Assembly: GCA_964017155.1 (NCBI GenBank)
Contig: OZ024867.1
Coordinates: 26,390,609-26,454,608 of the forward strand
Source: Oasisia sp. SBJ-2009
Taxonomy: Eukaryota; Annelida; Polychaeta; Sabellida; Siboglinidae
Reading direction: 5' to 3'
DNA: 64,000 nucleotides
Made by a program: the position numbers and the translations under genes. Position 1 is the stretch's first letter, and the number at the start of each line of letters is the position of its first letter. The notes under the pieces were generated by a model. That model was not told the origin of the DNA. It did no database searches and saw only the letters and a list, made by a program, of their open reading frames with translations. This document shows positions 33,160 through 45,447 of this stretch, one piece after another.

Positions 33160-34333
33160 TGTTGAGTGGAGTGCGGAGGTTGGGTTGAGTTCGGAGGTTG
33201 GGTGGAGTGGGGAGGTTGGGAGAAGTGGGGAGGTTGGGTGGAGTGGGGAGGTTGGGTGGAGTGGGGAGGTTGGGAGAAGTGGGGAGGTTGGGTGGAGTGG
33301 GGAGGTTGGCTGGAGTGGGGAGGTTGGGTGGAGTGGGGAGGTTGGGTGGAGTGGGGAGGTTGGCTGGAGTGGGGAAGTTGGGTGGAGTGGGGAGGTTGGG
33401 AGAAGTGGGGAGGTTGGGTGGAGTGGGGAGGTTGGGTGGATTGGGGAGGTTGGGTGAAGTGGGGAGGTTGGGTGGAGTGGGGAGGTTGGGTGGAGTGGGG
33501 AGGTTGGGTGGAGTGGGGAGGTTGAATGGAGGGCGGAGGTTGGATGGAGTGGGGAGGTTGGGTGGAGAGGGTAGGTTGGGTGGAGTGGGGAGGTGGGGTG
33601 GAGTGGGGAGGTTGGGTGGAGTGGGGAGGTTGGGTGGAGTGGGGAGGTTGGGTGGAGTGGGGAGGTTGGCTGGAGTGGGGAGGTTGGGTGGAGTGGGGAG
33701 GTTGGGTGGAGTGGGGAGGTTGGGAGAAGTGGGGAGGTTGAATGGAGGGCGGAGGTTGGATGGAGTGGGGAGGTTGGGTGGAGAGGGTAGGTTGGGTGGA
33801 GTGGGGAGGTTGGGTGGAGTGGGGAGGTTGGGTGGATTGGGGAGGTTGGGTTAATTGGGGAGGTTGGGTGGAGTGGGGAGGTTGAATGGAGGGCGGTGGT
33901 TGGATGGAGTGGGGAGGTTGGGTGGAGTGGGGAGGTTGGGTGGATTGGGGAGGTTGGGTGAAGTGGGGAGGTTGGGTGGAGTGGGGAGGTTGGGTGGAGT
34001 GGGGAGGTTGGGTGAAGTGGGGACGTTGGGTGGAGTAGGGAGGTTGGCTGGAGTGGGGAGGTTGAATGGATGGCGGAGGTTGGGTGGAGTGGGGAGGTTG
34101 AATGGAGGGCGGAGGTTGGGTGGAGTGGGGAGGTTGGGTGGAGTGCGGAGGTTGGGTGAAGTGGGGAGGTTGGGTGGAGTAGGGAGGTTGGGTGGAGTGG
34201 GGAGGTTGGATGGAGAGGGGAGGTTGGCTGGAGTGGGGAGGTTGGGTGGAGTGGGGAGGTTGGGTGGAGTGGGGAGGTTGGGTGAAGTGGGGAGGTTGGG
34301 TGGAGTGCGGAGGTTGGGTGAAGTGGGGAGGTT
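33160..34333 (+). repeat. Unit 10 18-bp minisatellite, about 65 copies
   Basis: Shares gggttaattgg (33851) with unit 9 only, so the two are direct sisters. Confidence 0.95.
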
Positions 34334-35039
34334 TCGGTACTCACCACACTTGACATCGATCCCAAACAGCTCTCAAACAAGCACTCGCACACGGTGTACA
34401 AATACAACTCTGCTAACTTTGAGGGCCTAAGGGCAGACATGGCAGCTTACGCAGCGATGTTTTTAATGGAAAATCCAACATCTAGAACAACAGAGGAGAA
34501 CTGGAAATCATTCAAGAGTGCATTACATCAAGCCATCATTAAACACGTTCCAACGACAAAGTCCAAAACTAAACGACACCTGCCCTGGATCCCACGGAAC
34601 ATGAAGTGTGAAATTCGGAAGAAAGACAGGCAGTATCGCAAAGCAAGAAAGTCAAAAAAGCATGAAGACTGGTCAGCCTACCCTATAAAACGGCAACAGT
34701 TACAGAAACTATTGACATCTGCTCGTGATGACTACATCAGAAACGTGATTGGTGCGAGCCTGCTTGACAGAGGAAACCAAAAGAAATGTTGGTCTTTTGT
34801 CAAACTCAATAGAACTGAAAACTTGGGTATCCCTATACTCTCTGATACAAATGGCCTCCACATTACAAATCAAGCCAAGGCAGAGGCTTTAGACACGCAC
34901 TTTGTGTCAGTCTTCACCAGTGATCATGGTAAACACTTGCCTGACAAAGGACTGTCTCCCTACCATGATATGGGCATCATACAGTTCACACAACCCGGAA
35001 TTTAAATTTTACTAAAGAACATTGACCAAACGAAAGCCC
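34334..35039 (+). mobile_element. Unit 11 LINE ORF2 linker piece, mosaic
   Basis: Frame 34394-35005 intact. As units 9 and 10, with a private SARDD at 109-113. Confidence 0.9.
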
Positions 35040-35288
35040 CTTACAAAAAAGACCAATGGTATACCATTGAATACAATTGAATACCATACAGCGTCAACGA
35101 TATTTCAGCAGGACTCAGTGGTACTTTCAACGGTAATTTATTATGCCATTCAGTACCACTGAACGGTACACAGAATACACAATATCATTAAAAAAACATT
35201 CAGATACCATTCAGATACCATTCAAATACCATTGGCCATTATACCCCTAGTACCATTCAATGGTATTTGAATGGTATATTTTTGTAAG
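35040..35288 (+). mobile_element. Unit 11 MITE-like insert, P type
   Basis: P type, with a private gaatacacaatatc near 35176. Last P-type insert before the H block. Confidence 0.65.
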
Positions 35289-36480
35289 TGTTGAGTGGAG
35301 TGCGGAGGTTGGGTTGAGTTCGGAGGTTGGGTGGAGTGGGGAGGTTGGGAGAAGTGGGGAGGTTGGGTGGAGTGGGGAGGTTGGGTGGAGTGGGGAGGTT
35401 GGGAGAAGTGGGGAGGTTGGGTGGAGTGGGGAGGTTGGCTGGAGTGGGGAGGTTGGGTGGAGTGGGGAGGTTGGGTGGAGTGGGGAGGTTGGCTGGAGTG
35501 GGGAAGTTGGGTGGAGTGGGGAGGTTGGGAGAAGTGGGGAGGTTGGGTGGAGTGGGGAGGTTGGGTGGATTGGGGAGGTTGGGTGAAGTGGGGAGGTTGG
35601 GTGGAGTGGGGAGGTTGGGTGGAGTGGGGAGGTTGGGTGGAGTGGGGAGGTTGAATGGAGGGCGGAGGTTGGATGGAGTGGGGAGGTTGGGTGGAGAGGG
35701 TAGGTTGGGTGGAGTGGGGAGGTGGGGTGGAGTGGGGAGGTTGGGTGGAGTGGGGAGGTTGGGTGGAGTGGGGAGGTTGGGTGGAGTGGGGAGGTTGGGT
35801 GGAGTGGGGAGGTTGGCTGGAGTGGGGAGGTTGGGTGGAGTGGGGAGGTTGGGTGGAGTGGGGAGGTTGGGAGAAGTGGGGAGGTTGAATGGAGGGCGGA
35901 GGTTGGATGGAGTGGGGAGGTTGGGTGGAGAGGGTAGGTTGGGTGGAGTGGGGAGGTTGGGTGGAGTGGGGAGGTTGGGTGGATTGGGGAGGTTGGGTTA
36001 AGTGGGGAGGTTGGGTGGAGTGGGGAGGTTGAATGGAGGGCGGTGGTTGGATGGAGTGGGGAGGTTGGGTGGAGTGGGGAGGTTGGGTGGATTGGGGAGG
36101 TTGGGTGAAGTGGGGAGGTTGGGTGGAGTGGGGAGGTTGGGTGGAGTGGGGAGGTTGGGTGAAGTGGGGACGTTGGGTGGAGTAGGGAGGTTGGCTGGAG
36201 TGGGGAGGTTGAATGGATGGCGGAGGTTGGGTGGAGTGGGGAGGTTGAATGGAGGGCGGAGGTTGGGTGGAGTGGGGAGGTTGGGTGGAGTGCGGAGGTT
36301 GGGTGAAGTGGGGAGGTTGGGTGGAGTAGGGAGGTTGGGTGGAGTGGGGAGGTTGGATGGAGAGGGGAGGTTGGCTGGAGTGGGGAGGTTGGGTGGAGTG
36401 GGGAGGTTGGGTGGAGTGGGGAGGTTGGGTGAAGTGGGGAGGTTGGGTGGAGTGCGGAGGTTGGGTGAAGTGGGGAGGTT
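35289..36480 (+). repeat. Unit 11 18-bp minisatellite, about 66 copies
   Basis: One copy longer than units 9 and 10. The extra one is an added gggtggagt copy near 35800. Confidence 0.95.
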
Positions 36481-37186
36481 TCGGTACTCACCACACTTGA
36501 CATCGATCCCAAACAGCTCTCAAACAAGCACTCGCACACGGTGTACAAATACAACTCTGCTAACTTTGAGGGCCTAAGGGCAGACATGGCAGCTTACGCA
36601 GCGATGTTTTTAATGGAAAATCCAACATCTAGAACAACAGAGGAGAACTGGAAATCATTCAAGAGTGCATTACATCAAGCCATCATTAAACACGTTCCAA
36701 CGACAAAGTCCAAAACTAAACGACACCTGCCCTGGATCCCACGGAACATGAAGTGTGAAATTCGGAAGAAAGACACGCAGTATCGCAAAGCAAGAAAGTC
36801 AAAAAAGCATGAAGACTGGTCAGCCTACCATATAAAACGGCAACAGTTACAGAAACTATTGACATCTGCTCATGATGACTACATCAGAAACGTGATTGGA
36901 GCGAGCCTGCTTGACAGAGGAAACCAAAAGAAATGTTGGTCTTTTGTCAAACTCAATAGAACTGAAAACTTGGGTATCGCAATACTCTCTGATACAAATG
37001 GCCTCCACATTACAAATCAAGCCAAGGCAGAGTCTTTAGACACGCACTTTGTGTCAGTCTTCACCAGTGATGATGGTAAACACTTGCCTGACAAAGGACT
37101 GTCTCCCTACCATGATATGGGCATCATACAGTTCACACAACCCGGAATTTAAATTTTACTAAAGAACATTGACCAAACGAAAGTAC
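36481..37186 (+). mobile_element. Unit 12 LINE ORF2 linker piece, H type
   Basis: Frame 36541-37152 intact. First full H type: WIPRNMK, DTQ, YHIK, SAHDD, GIAIL, AESL, SDD. The change from P to H along the array happens in or just before this piece. Confidence 0.9.
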
Positions 37187-37435
37187 CTTACAAAAAAGAC
37201 CAATGGTATACAATTGAATACAATTGAATACCATTCAGCGTCAACGATATTTCAGCAGGACTCAGTGGTACTTTCAACGGTAATTTATTATACCATTCGG
37301 TACCACTGAACGGTACACAGAATACAAAATATCATTAAAAAAACATTCAGATACCATTCAGATACCATTCAAATACGATTGGCCATTATACCCCTAGTAC
37401 CATTCAATGGTATTTGAATGGTATATTTTTGTAAG
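37187..37435 (+). mobile_element. Unit 12 MITE-like insert, H type
   Basis: H-type bases: gtacc at the left end, tatacaattg, accattcagcg, ttataccattcggtacc, aaatacgattgg. Confidence 0.65.
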
Positions 37436-38465
37436 TGTTGAGTGGAGTGCGGAGGTTGGGTTGAGTTCGGAGGTTGGTTGGAGTGGGGAGGTTGGGAGAA
37501 GTGGGGAGGTTGGGTGGTGTGGGGAGGTTGGGTGGAGTGGGGAGGTTGGGAGAAGTGGGGAGGTTGGGTGGAGTGGGGAGGTTGGCTGGAGTGGGGAGGT
37601 TGGGTGGAGTGGGGAGGTTGGGTGGAGTGGGGAGGTTGGCTGGAGTGGGGAGGTTGGGTGGAGTGGGGAGGTTGGGAGAAGTGGGGAGGTTGGGTGGAGT
37701 GGGGAGGTTGGGTGGAGTGGGGAGGTTGAATGGAGGGCGGAGGTTGGATGGAGTGGGGAGGTTGGTTGGAGAGGGGAGGTTGGGTGGAGTGGGGAGGTGG
37801 GGTGGAGTGGGGAGGTTGGGTGGAGTGGGGAGGTTGGGTGCAGTGTGGAGGTTGGGTGAAGTGGGGAGGTTGGGTGGAGTGGGGAGGTTGGGAGAAGTGG
37901 GGAGGTTGGGTGGAGTGGGGAGGTTGGGTGGAGTGGGGAGGTTGGGTGGAGTGGGGAGGTTGGGTGGAGAGGGGAGGTTGGGTGGAGTGGGGAGGTTGGG
38001 TGGAGTGGGGAGGTTGGGTGGAGTGGGGAGGTTGGGTGGAGTGGGGAGGTTGGGTGGAGTGGGGAGGATGGGTGGAGTGTGGAGGTTGGGTGGAGTGGGG
38101 AGGTTGGGTGGAGAGGGGAGGTTGGGTGGAGTGGGGAGGTTGGGTGGAGTGGGGAGGTTGGGTTAAGTGGGGAGGTTGGGTGGAGTGGGGAGGTTGAATG
38201 GATGGCGGAGGTTGGGTGGAGTGGGGAGGTTGAATGGAGGGCGGAGGTTGGGTGGAGTGGGGAGGTTGGGTGGAGTGCGGAGGTTGGGTGAAGTGGGGAG
38301 GTTGGGTGGAGTAGGGAGGTTGGGTGGAGTGGGGAGGTTGGATGGAGAGGGGAGGTTGGCTGGAGTGGGGAGGTTGGGTGGAGTGGGGAGGTTGGGTGGA
38401 GTGGGGAGGTTGGGTGAAGTGGGGAGGTTGGGTGGAGTGCGGAGGTTGGGTGAAGTGGGGAGGTT
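37436..38465 (+). repeat. Unit 12 18-bp minisatellite, about 57 copies
   Basis: H-linked variants: ggttggttgg (37472) and gggtggtgtgg (37512), gggtgcagtgtgg (37838), ggaggatgggtgg (38066). Same as unit 14. Confidence 0.95.
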
Positions 38466-39171
38466 TCGGTACTCACCACACTTGACATCGATCCCAAACA
38501 GCTCTCAAACAAGCACTCGCACACGGTGTACAAATACAACTCTGCTAACTTTGAGGGCCTAAGGGCAGACATGGCAGCTTACGCAGCGATGTTTTTAATG
38601 GAAAATCCAACATCTAGAACAACAGAGGAGAACTGGAAATCATTCAAGAGTGCATTACATCAAGCCATCATTAAACACGTTCCAACGACAAAGTCCAAAA
38701 CTAAACGACACCTGCCCTGGATCCCACGGAACATGAAGTGTGAAATTCGGAAGAAAGACACGCAGTATCGCAAAGCAAGAAAGTCAAAAAAGCATGAAGA
38801 CTGGTCAGCCTACCATATAAAACGGCAACAGTTACAGAAACTATTGACATCTGCTCATGATGACTACATCAGAAACGTGATTGGAGCGAGCCTGCTTGAC
38901 AGAGGAAACCAAAAGAAATGTTGGTCTTTTGTCAAACTCAATAGAACTGAAAACTTGGGTATCGCAATACTCTCTGATACAAATGGCCTCCACATTACAA
39001 ATCAAGCCAAGGCAGAGTCTTTAGACACGCACTTTGTGTCAGTCTTCACCAGTGATGATGGTAAACACTTGCCTGACAAAGGACTGTCTCCCTACCATGA
39101 TATGGGCATCATACAGTTCACACAACCCGGAATTTAAATTTTACTAAAGAACATTGACCAAACGAAAGTAC
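38466..39171 (+). mobile_element. Unit 13 LINE ORF2 linker piece, H type
   Basis: Frame 38526-39137 intact. Protein identical to unit 12. Confidence 0.9.
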
Positions 39172-39420
39172 CTTACAAAAAAGACCAATGGTATACAATT
39201 GAATACAATTGAATACCATTCAGCGTCAACGATATTTCAGCAGGACTCAGTGGTACTTTCAACGGTAATTTATTATACCATTCGGTACCACTGAACGGTA
39301 CACAGAATACAAAATATCATTAAAAAAACATTCAGATACCATTCAGATACCATTCAAATACGATTGGCCATTATACCCCTAGTACCATTCAATGGTATTT
39401 GAATGGTATATTTTTGTAAG
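39172..39420 (+). mobile_element. Unit 13 MITE-like insert, H type
   Basis: H type at all five marker sites. Confidence 0.65.
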
Positions 39421-40342
39421 TGTTGAGTGGAGTGCGGAGGTTGGGTTGAGTTCGGAGGTTGGTTGGAGTGGGGAGGTTGGGAGAAGTGGGGAGGTTGGGT
39501 GGTGTGGGGAGGTTGGGTGGAGTGGGGAGGTTGGGAGAAGTGGGGAGGTTGGGTGGAGTGGGGAGGTTGGCTGGAGTGGGGAGGTTGGGTGGAGTGGGGA
39601 GGTTGGGTGGAGTGGGGAGGTTGGCTGGAGTGGGGAGGTTGGGTGGAGTGGGGAGGTTGGGAGAAGTGGGGAGGTTGGGTGGAGTGGGGAGGTTGGGTGG
39701 AGTGGGGAGGTTGAATGGAGGGCGGAGGTTGGATGGAGTGGGGAGGTTGGTTGGAGAGGGGAGGTTGGGTGGAGTGGGGAGGTGGGGTGGAGTGGGGAGG
39801 TTGGGTGGAGTGGGGAGGTTGGGTGCAGTGTGGAGGTTGGGTGAAGTGGGGAGGTTGGGTGGAGTGGGGAGGTTGGGAGAAGTGGGGAGGTTGGGTGGAG
39901 TGGGGAGGTTGGGTGGAGTGGGGAGGTTGGGTGGAGTGGGGAGGTTGGGTGGAGAGGGGAGGTTGGGTGGAGTGGGGAGGTTGGGTGGAGTGGGGAGGTT
40001 GGGTGGAGTGGGGAGGTTGGGTGAAGTGGGGACGTTGGGTGGAGTAGGGAGGTTGGCTGGAGTGGGGAGGTTGAATGGATGGCGGAGGTTGGGTGGAGTG
40101 GGGAGGTTGAATGGAGGGCGGAGGTTGGGTGGAGTGGGGAGGTTGGGTGGAGTGCGGAGGTTGGGTGAAGTGGGGAGGTTGGGTGGAGTAGGGAGGTTGG
40201 GTGGAGTGGGGAGGTTGGATGGAGAGGGGAGGTTGGCTGGAGTGGGGAGGTTGGGTGGAGTGGGGAGGTTGGGTGGAGTGGGGAGGTTGGGTGAAGTGGG
40301 GAGGTTGGGTGGAGTGCGGAGGTTGGGTGAAGTGGGGAGGTT
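39421..40342 (+). repeat. Unit 13 18-bp minisatellite, about 51 copies
   Basis: Six copies shorter than its neighbours. The ggaggatgggtgg segment of units 12 and 14 is replaced by gggtgaagtggggacg and ggctggagt, typical of the P-type 3' flank. Confidence 0.95.
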
Positions 40343-41048
40343 TCGGTACTCACCACACTTGACATCGATCCCAAACAGCTCTCAAACAAGCACTCGCACA
40401 CGGTGTACAAATACAACTCTGCTAACTTTGAGGGCCTAAGGGCAGACATGGCAGCTTACGCAGCGATGTTTTTAATGGAAAATCCAACATCTAGAACAAC
40501 AGAGGAGAACTGGAAATCATTCAAGAGTGCATTACATCAAGCCATCATTAAACACGTTCCAACGACAAAGTCCAAAACTAAACGACACCTGCCCTGGATC
40601 CCACGGAACATGAAGTGTGAAATTCGGAAGAAAGACACGCAGTATCGCAAAGCAAGAAAGTCAAAAAAGCATGAAGACTGGTCAGCCTACCATATAAAAC
40701 GGCAACAGTTACAGAAACTATTGACATCTGCTCATGATGACTACATCAGAAACGTGATTGGAGCGAGCCTGCTTGACAGAGGAAACCAAAAGAAATGTTG
40801 GTCTTTTGTCAAACTCAATAGAACTGAAAACTTGGGTATCGCAATACTCTCTGATACAAATGGCCTCCACATTACAAATCAAGCCAAGGCAGAGTCTTTA
40901 GACACGCACTTTGTGTCAGTCTTCACCAGTGATGATGGTAAACACTTGCCTGACAAAGGACTGTCTCCCTACCATGATATGGGCATCATACAGTTCACAC
41001 AACCCGGAATTTAAATTTTACTAAAGAACATTGACCAAACGAAAGTAC
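40343..41048 (+). mobile_element. Unit 14 LINE ORF2 linker piece, H type
   Basis: Frame 40403-41014 intact. Same protein as units 12 and 13. Confidence 0.9.
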
Positions 41049-41297
41049 CTTACAAAAAAGACCAATGGTATACAATTGAATACAATTGAATACCATTCAG
41101 CGTCAACGATATTTCAGCAGGACTCAGTGGTACTTTCAACGGTAATTTATTATACCATTCGGTACCACTGAACGGTACACAGAATACAAAATATCATTAA
41201 AAAAACATTCAGATACCATTCAGATACCATTCAAATACGATTGGCCATTATACCCCTAGTACCATTCAATGGTATTTGAATGGTATATTTTTGTAAG
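41049..41297 (+). mobile_element. Unit 14 MITE-like insert, H type
   Basis: H type at all five marker sites. Confidence 0.65.
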
Positions 41298-42327
41298 TGT
41301 TGAGTGGAGTGCGGAGGTTGGGTTGAGTTCGGAGGTTGGTTGGAGTGGGGAGGTTGGGAGAAGTGGGGAGGTTGGGTGGTGTGGGGAGGTTGGGTGGAGT
41401 GGGGAGGTTGGGAGAAGTGGGGAGGTTGGGTGGAGTGGGGAGGTTGGCTGGAGTGGGGAGGTTGGGTGGAGTGGGGAGGTTGGGTGGAGTGGGGAGGTTG
41501 GCTGGAGTGGGGAGGTTGGGTGGAGTGGGGAGGTTGGGAGAAGTGGGGAGGTTGGGTGGAGTGGGGAGGTTGGGTGGAGTGGGGAGGTTGAATGGAGGGC
41601 GGAGGTTGGATGGAGTGGGGAGGTTGGTTGGAGAGGGGAGGTTGGGTGGAGTGGGGAGGTGGGGTGGAGTGGGGAGGTTGGGTGGAGTGGGGAGGTTGGG
41701 TGCAGTGTGGAGGTTGGGTGAAGTGGGGAGGTTGGGTGGAGTGGGGAGGTTGGGAGAAGTGGGGAGGTTGGGTGGAGTGGGGAGGTTGGGTGGAGTGGGG
41801 AGGTTGGGTGGAGTGGGGAGGTTGGGTGGAGAGGGGAGGTTGGGTGGAGTGGGGAGGTTGGGTGGAGTGGGGAGGTTGGGTGGAGTGGGGAGGTTGGGTG
41901 GAGTGGGGAGGTTGGGTGGAGTGGGGAGGATGGGTGGAGTGTGGAGGTTGGGTGGAGTGGGGAGGTTGGGTGGAGAGGGGAGGTTGGGTGGAGTGGGGAG
42001 GTTGGGTGGAGTGGGGAGGTTGGGTTAAGTGGGGAGGTTGGGTGGAGTGGGGAGGTTGAATGGATGGCGGAGGTTGGGTGGAGTGGGGAGGTTGAATGGA
42101 GGGCGGAGGTTGGGTGGAGTGGGGAGGTTGGGTGGAGTGCGGAGGTTGGGTGAAGTGGGGAGGTTGGGTGGAGTAGGGAGGTTGGGTGGAGTGGGGAGGT
42201 TGGATGGAGAGGGGAGGTTGGCTGGAGTGGGGAGGTTGGGTGGAGTGGGGAGGTTGGGTGGAGTGGGGAGGTTGGGTGAAGTGGGGAGGTTGGGTGGAGT
42301 GCGGAGGTTGGGTGAAGTGGGGAGGTT
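41298..42327 (+). repeat. Unit 14 18-bp minisatellite, about 57 copies
   Basis: Same copy order as unit 12, two units to the left, rather than adjacent unit 13. Confidence 0.95.
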
Positions 42328-43033
42328 TCGGTACTCACCACACTTGACATCGATCCCAAACAGTTCTCAAACAAGCACTCGCACACGGTGTACAAATACA
42401 ACTCTGCTAACTTTGAGGGCCTAAGGGCAGACATGGCAGCTTACGCAGCGATGTTTTTAATGGAAAATCCAACATCTAGAACAACAGAGGAGAACTGGAA
42501 ATCATTCAAGAGTGCATTACATCAAGCCATCATTAAACACGTTCCAACGACAAAGTCCAAAACTAAACGACACCTGCCCTGGATCCCACGGAACATGAAG
42601 TGTGAAATTCGGAAGAAAGACACGCAGTATCGCAAAGCAAGAAAGTCAAAAAAGCATGAAGACTGGTCAGCCTACCATATAAAACGGCAACAGTTACAGA
42701 AACTATTGACATCTGCTCATGATGACTACATCAGAAACGTGATTGGAGCGAGCCTGCTTGACAGAGGAAACCAAAAGAAATGTTGGTCTTTTGTCAAACT
42801 CAATAGAACTGAAAACTTGGGTATCGCAATACTCTCTGATACAAATGGCCTCCACATTACAAATCAAGCCAAGGCAGAGTCTTTAGACACGCACTTTGTG
42901 TCAGTCTTCACCAGTGATGATGGTAAACACTTGCCTGACAAAGGACTGTCTCCCTACCATGATATGGGCATCATACAGTTCACACAACCCGGAATTTAAA
43001 TTTTACTAAAGAACATTGACCAAACGAAAGTAC
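42328..43033 (+). mobile_element. Unit 15 LINE ORF2 linker piece, H type
   Basis: Frame 42388-42999 intact. Has cagttctcaa near 42361 where most have cagctctcaa, a change shared only with unit 25. Confidence 0.9.
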
Positions 43034-43282
43034 CTTACAAAAAAGACCAATGGTATACAATTGAATACAATTGAATACCATTCAGCGTCAACGATATTTC
43101 AGCAGGACTCAGTGGTACTTTCAACGGTAATTTATTATACCATTCGGTACCACTGAACGGTACACAGAATACAAAATATCATTAAAAAAACATTCAGATA
43201 CCATTCAGATACCATTCAAATACGATTGGCCATTATACCCCAAGTACCATTCAATGGTATTTGAATGGTATATTTTTGTAAG
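43034..43282 (+). mobile_element. Unit 15 MITE-like insert, H type
   Basis: H type with a private ccccaagtacc at 43238 (others ccccta). The change removes the stop that normally ends the antisense frame. Confidence 0.65.
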
Positions 43283-44492
43283 TGTTGAGTGGAGTGCGGA
43301 GGTTGGGTTGAGTTCGGAGGTTGGTTGGAGTGGGGAGGTTGGGAGAAGTGGGGAGGTTGGGTGGTGTGGGGAGGTTGGGTGGAGTGGGGAGGTTGGGAGA
43401 AGTGGGGAGGTTGGGTGGAGTGGGGAGGTTGGCTGGAGTGGGGAGGTTGGGTGGAGTGGGGAGGTTGGGTGGAGTGGGGAGGTTGGCTGGAGTGGGGAGG
43501 TTGGGTGGAGTGGGGAGGTTGGGAGAAGTGGGGAGGTTGGGTGGAGTGGGGAGGTTGGGTGGAGTGGGGAGGTTGAATGGAGGGCGGAGGTTGGATGGAG
43601 TGGGGAGGTTGGTTGGAGAGGGGAGGTTGGGTGGAGTGGGGAGGTGGGGTGGAGTGGGGAGGTTGGGTGGAGTGGGGAGGTTGGGTGCAGTGTGGAGGTT
43701 GGGTGAAGTGGGGAGGTTGGGTGGAGTGGGGAGGTTGGGAGAAGTGGGGAGGTTGGGTGGAGTGGGGAGGTTGGGTGGAGTGGGGAGGTTGGGTGGAGTG
43801 GGGAGGTTGGGTGGAGAGGGGAGGTTGGGTGGAGTGGGGAGGTTGGGTGGAGTGGGGAGGTTGGGTGGAGTGGGGAGGTTGGGTGGAGTGGGGAGGTTGG
43901 GTGGAGTGGGGAGGATGGGTGGAGTGTGGAGGTTGGGTGGAGTGGGGAGGTTGGGTGGAGAGGGGAGGTTGGGTGGAGTGGGGAGGTTGGGTGGAGTGGG
44001 GAGGTTGGGTTAAGTGGGGAGGTTGGGTGGAGTGGGGAGGTTGAATGGAGGGCGGAGGTTGGATGAAGTGGGGAGGTTGGGTGGAGTGGGGAGGTTGGGT
44101 GGATTGGGGAGGTTGGGTGAAGTGGGGAGGTTGGGTTGAGTGGGGAGGTTGGGTGGAGTGGGGAGGTTGGGTGAAGTGGGGACGTTGGGTGGAGTAGGGA
44201 GGTTGGCTGGAGTGGGGAGGTTGAATGGATGGCGGAGGTTGGGTGGAGTGGGGAGGTTGAATGGAGGGCGGAGGTTGGGTGGAGTGGGGAGGTTGGGTGG
44301 AGTGCGGAGGTTGGGTGAAGTGGGGAGGTTGGGTGGAGTAGGGAGGTTGGGTGGAGTGGGGAGGTTGGATGGAGAGGGGAGGTTGGCTGGAGTGGGGAGG
44401 TTGGGTGGAGTGGGGAGGTTGGGTGGAGTGGGGAGGTTGGGTGAAGTGGGGAGGTTGGGTGGAGTGCGGAGGTTGGGTGAAGTGGGGAGGTT
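43283..44492 (+). repeat. Unit 15 18-bp minisatellite, about 67 copies
   Basis: Left part as units 12 and 14. The right part gains the P-type 3' flank (gggttgagt, gggtgaagtggggacg), making it 10 copies longer. It looks like a join of two tract types. Confidence 0.93.
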
Positions 44493-45198
44493 TCGGTACT
44501 CACCACACTTGACATCGATCCCAAACAGCTCTCAAACAAGCACTCGCACACGGTGTACAAATACAACTCTGCTAACTTTGAGGGCCTAAGGGCAGACATG
44601 GCAGCTTACGCAGCGATGTTTTTAATGGAAAATCCAACATCTAGAACAACAGAGGAGAACTGGAAATCATTCAAGAGTGCATTACATCAAGCCATCATTA
44701 AACACGTTCCAACGACAAAGTCCAAAACTAAACGACACCTGCCCTGGATCCCACGGAACATGAAGTGTGAAATTCGGAAGAAAGACAGGCAGTATCGCAA
44801 AGCAAGAAAGTCAAAAAAGCATGAAGACTGGTCAGCCTACCATATAAAACGGCAACAGTTACAGAAACTATTGACATCTGCTCATGATGACTACATCAGA
44901 AACGTGATTGGAGCGAGCCTGCTTGACAGAGGAAACCAAAAGAAATGTTGGTCTTTTGTCAAACTCAATAGAACTGAAAACTTGGGTATCGCAATACTCT
45001 CTGATACAAATGGCCTCCACATTACAAATCAAGCCAAGGCAGAGTCTTTAGACACGCACTTTGTGTCAGTCTTCACCAGTGATGATGGTAAACACTTGCC
45101 TGACAAAGGACTGTCTCCCTACCATGATATGGGCATCATACAGTTCACACAACCCGGAATTTAAATTTTACTAAAGAACATTGACCAAACGAAAGTAC
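44493..45198 (+). mobile_element. Unit 16 LINE ORF2 linker piece, H type with DRQ
   Basis: Frame 44553-45164 intact. H type except DRQ at 78-80 where units 12-15 and 17 have DTQ. Confidence 0.9.
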
Positions 45199-45447
45199 CT
45201 TACAAAAAAGACCAATGGTATACAATTGAATACAATTGAATACCATTCAGCGTCAACGATATTTCAGCAGGACTCAGTGGTACTTTCAACGGTAATTTAT
45301 TATACCATTCGGTACCACTGAACGGTACACAGAATACAAAATATCATTAAAAAAACATTCAGATACCATTCAGATACCATTCAAATACGATTGGCCATTA
45401 TACCCCTAGTACCATTCAATGGTATTTGAATGGTATATTTTTGTAAG
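45199..45447 (+). mobile_element. Unit 16 MITE-like insert, H type
   Basis: H type at all five marker sites. Last H insert before the switch. Confidence 0.65.
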
